From Rhodobacterales bacterium HKCCSP123 (lineage in GTDB: Bacteria > Pseudomonadota > Alphaproteobacteria > Rhodobacterales > Rhodobacteraceae), in contig WVSO01000001.1 in NCBI GenBank assembly GCA_015689745.1, forward strand, positions 94,575 to 158,574: a stretch of DNA of 64,000 nt, written 5' to 3'. The position numbers and the translations under genes are program-made. This document shows positions 63,616 to 64,000 of the stretch, piece after piece; position 1 is the stretch's first letter, and every line of letters starts with the position of its first letter. The notes beneath the pieces are model-generated. The model saw only the letters and a program-made list of their open reading frames with translations, was not told the origin of the DNA and did not search any database.

Positions 63616-64000
63616 TCATTCGCCTGTCAGATGGGGCAGGGACAGGCTGGCCGCAAGCTCCACATGGGGCGACCAGCGGAATTGATCGACCGGTTGCACC
63701 CAATTCAGGCGATAGCCCGCCGTCGTGAGCAGCGCGGCGTCACGTGCGAAGGTGACGGGGTTGCAGGAGACCATGGCGACACGTGGCACCTGCGCCCTGG
63801 CGATCTGCGCGGTCTGCGCCTCGGCCCCTGCGCGCGGCGGGTCGATGACGACACCGTCGAAGCGCGACAGGTCCTCGGGCCACAGCGGGTTGCGGAACAG
63901 GTCGCGCGCCTCGGTCGTCACCGGGCGCAGGCCCTGCGCGTGGCGGGTGGCATGGCCGAGGGCAGCGAGCAGCGTCGCGTCGCCCTCGACGGCATGGACC
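63616..64000 (-). CDS. TrmA/RlmD-type RNA (uracil-5-)methyltransferase, C-terminal part (partial)
   Basis: About 127 residues of the C terminus; the frame continues to the right edge, so the N terminus is outside. The Asp-Pro-Pro motif VVIDPPRAGAEAQTAQIA and the catalytic-nucleophile segment VAMVSCNPVTFARDAALL (Cys in SCNP) are diagnostic for RumA/TrmA enzymes that form 5-methyluridine in RNA. The last part, LNWVQPVDQFRWSPHVELAASLSL, matches the family end. Which rRNA or tRNA uridine is targeted cannot be decided from this fragment. A short gap separates it from the sodium channel. Confidence 0.88.
   Translation of the reverse strand, partial: VHAVEGDATLLAALGHATRHAQGLRPVTTEARDLFRNPLWPEDLSRFDGVVIDPPRAGAEAQTAQIARAQVPRVAMVSCNPVTFARDAALLTTAGYRLNWVQPVDQFRWSPHVELAASLSLPHLTGE

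Overview
The window looks like a stretch of chromosome from a Rhodobacteraceae-type alphaproteobacterium. It is very GC-rich. It carries the replication cluster dnaA-dnaN-recF-gyrB near rpsT, the mutM/ubiE/ubiB group, a petP/petR-like regulator pair, DUF2794, an ArsR-ArsC fusion and a TGA-N9-TCA iron box, all familiar in that family. I saw no rRNA, tRNA, CRISPR array, insertion sequence or prophage.

Layout. 1-10.2 kb: tail of an AI-2E transporter, recQ, an orphan TRAP-binding protein, rsmD with a HAD phosphatase, a ferredoxin-reductase-like flavoprotein divergent from two tandem Prx5 peroxiredoxins, pterin dehydratase, a FemAB/GNAT-like protein, GDPD and RidA. 10.3-16.8 kb: type I secretion ABC/HlyD pair, divergent mlaA-mlaC, hemerythrin, a small membrane protein and an XRE regulator. 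16.9-18.3 kb: curli-like locus (two curlin-repeat proteins and CsgH). 18.7-27.3 kb: DUF2461, gyrB, lysE, recF, dnaN, dnaA, rpsT. 27.4-33.8 kb: LysR with an SHMT-family enzyme, enoyl-CoA hydratase, mutM, ubiE, ubiB. 33.8-37.7 kb: flagellar genes flgD, fliK, flgJ-like, flgN-like and a broken motB remnant. 37.7-40.8 kb: arsenate operon (ArsR-ArsC fusion, GAPDH, ArsJ). 41-46 kb: iron permease, DsrE-like protein, Fe(III)-binding protein, MFS transporter. 46-50.6 kb: rhlE, asd, DUF4139. 50.6-52.6 kb: bicarbonate-uptake set (SbtB-like PII, SbtA, beta-carbonic anhydrase). 52.7-64 kb: M17 peptidase, NlpC/P60, DUF2794, ilvE, petP/petR-like pair, deacetylase, xseB-ispA-dxs, PagL-like lipid A deacylase, a NaChBac-type sodium channel and the end of a 23S rRNA methyltransferase.

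The strongest unexplained signal is between dnaN and recF. Four 20-bp palindromes (two perfect, two with 2- or 4-base unpaired centres) start at 23651, 23674, 23697 and 23720, a period of exactly 23 bp. Bases differ between units but pairing is kept. The last unit in the mRNA direction contains the likely recF ribosome-binding site.

Other points of interest: a motB fragment beside the arsenic operon; a YxDP tetrapeptide tail on MlaA that overlaps the mlaC start; a shared AATTTGCGCAAC element upstream of ilvE/petP and of the DsrE-like gene; a gyrB promoter candidate whose spacer is an almost pure C/G dyad; and a curli-like locus without csgEFG in view. All calls come from reading the sequence and recalling family motifs. 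No database search was run.
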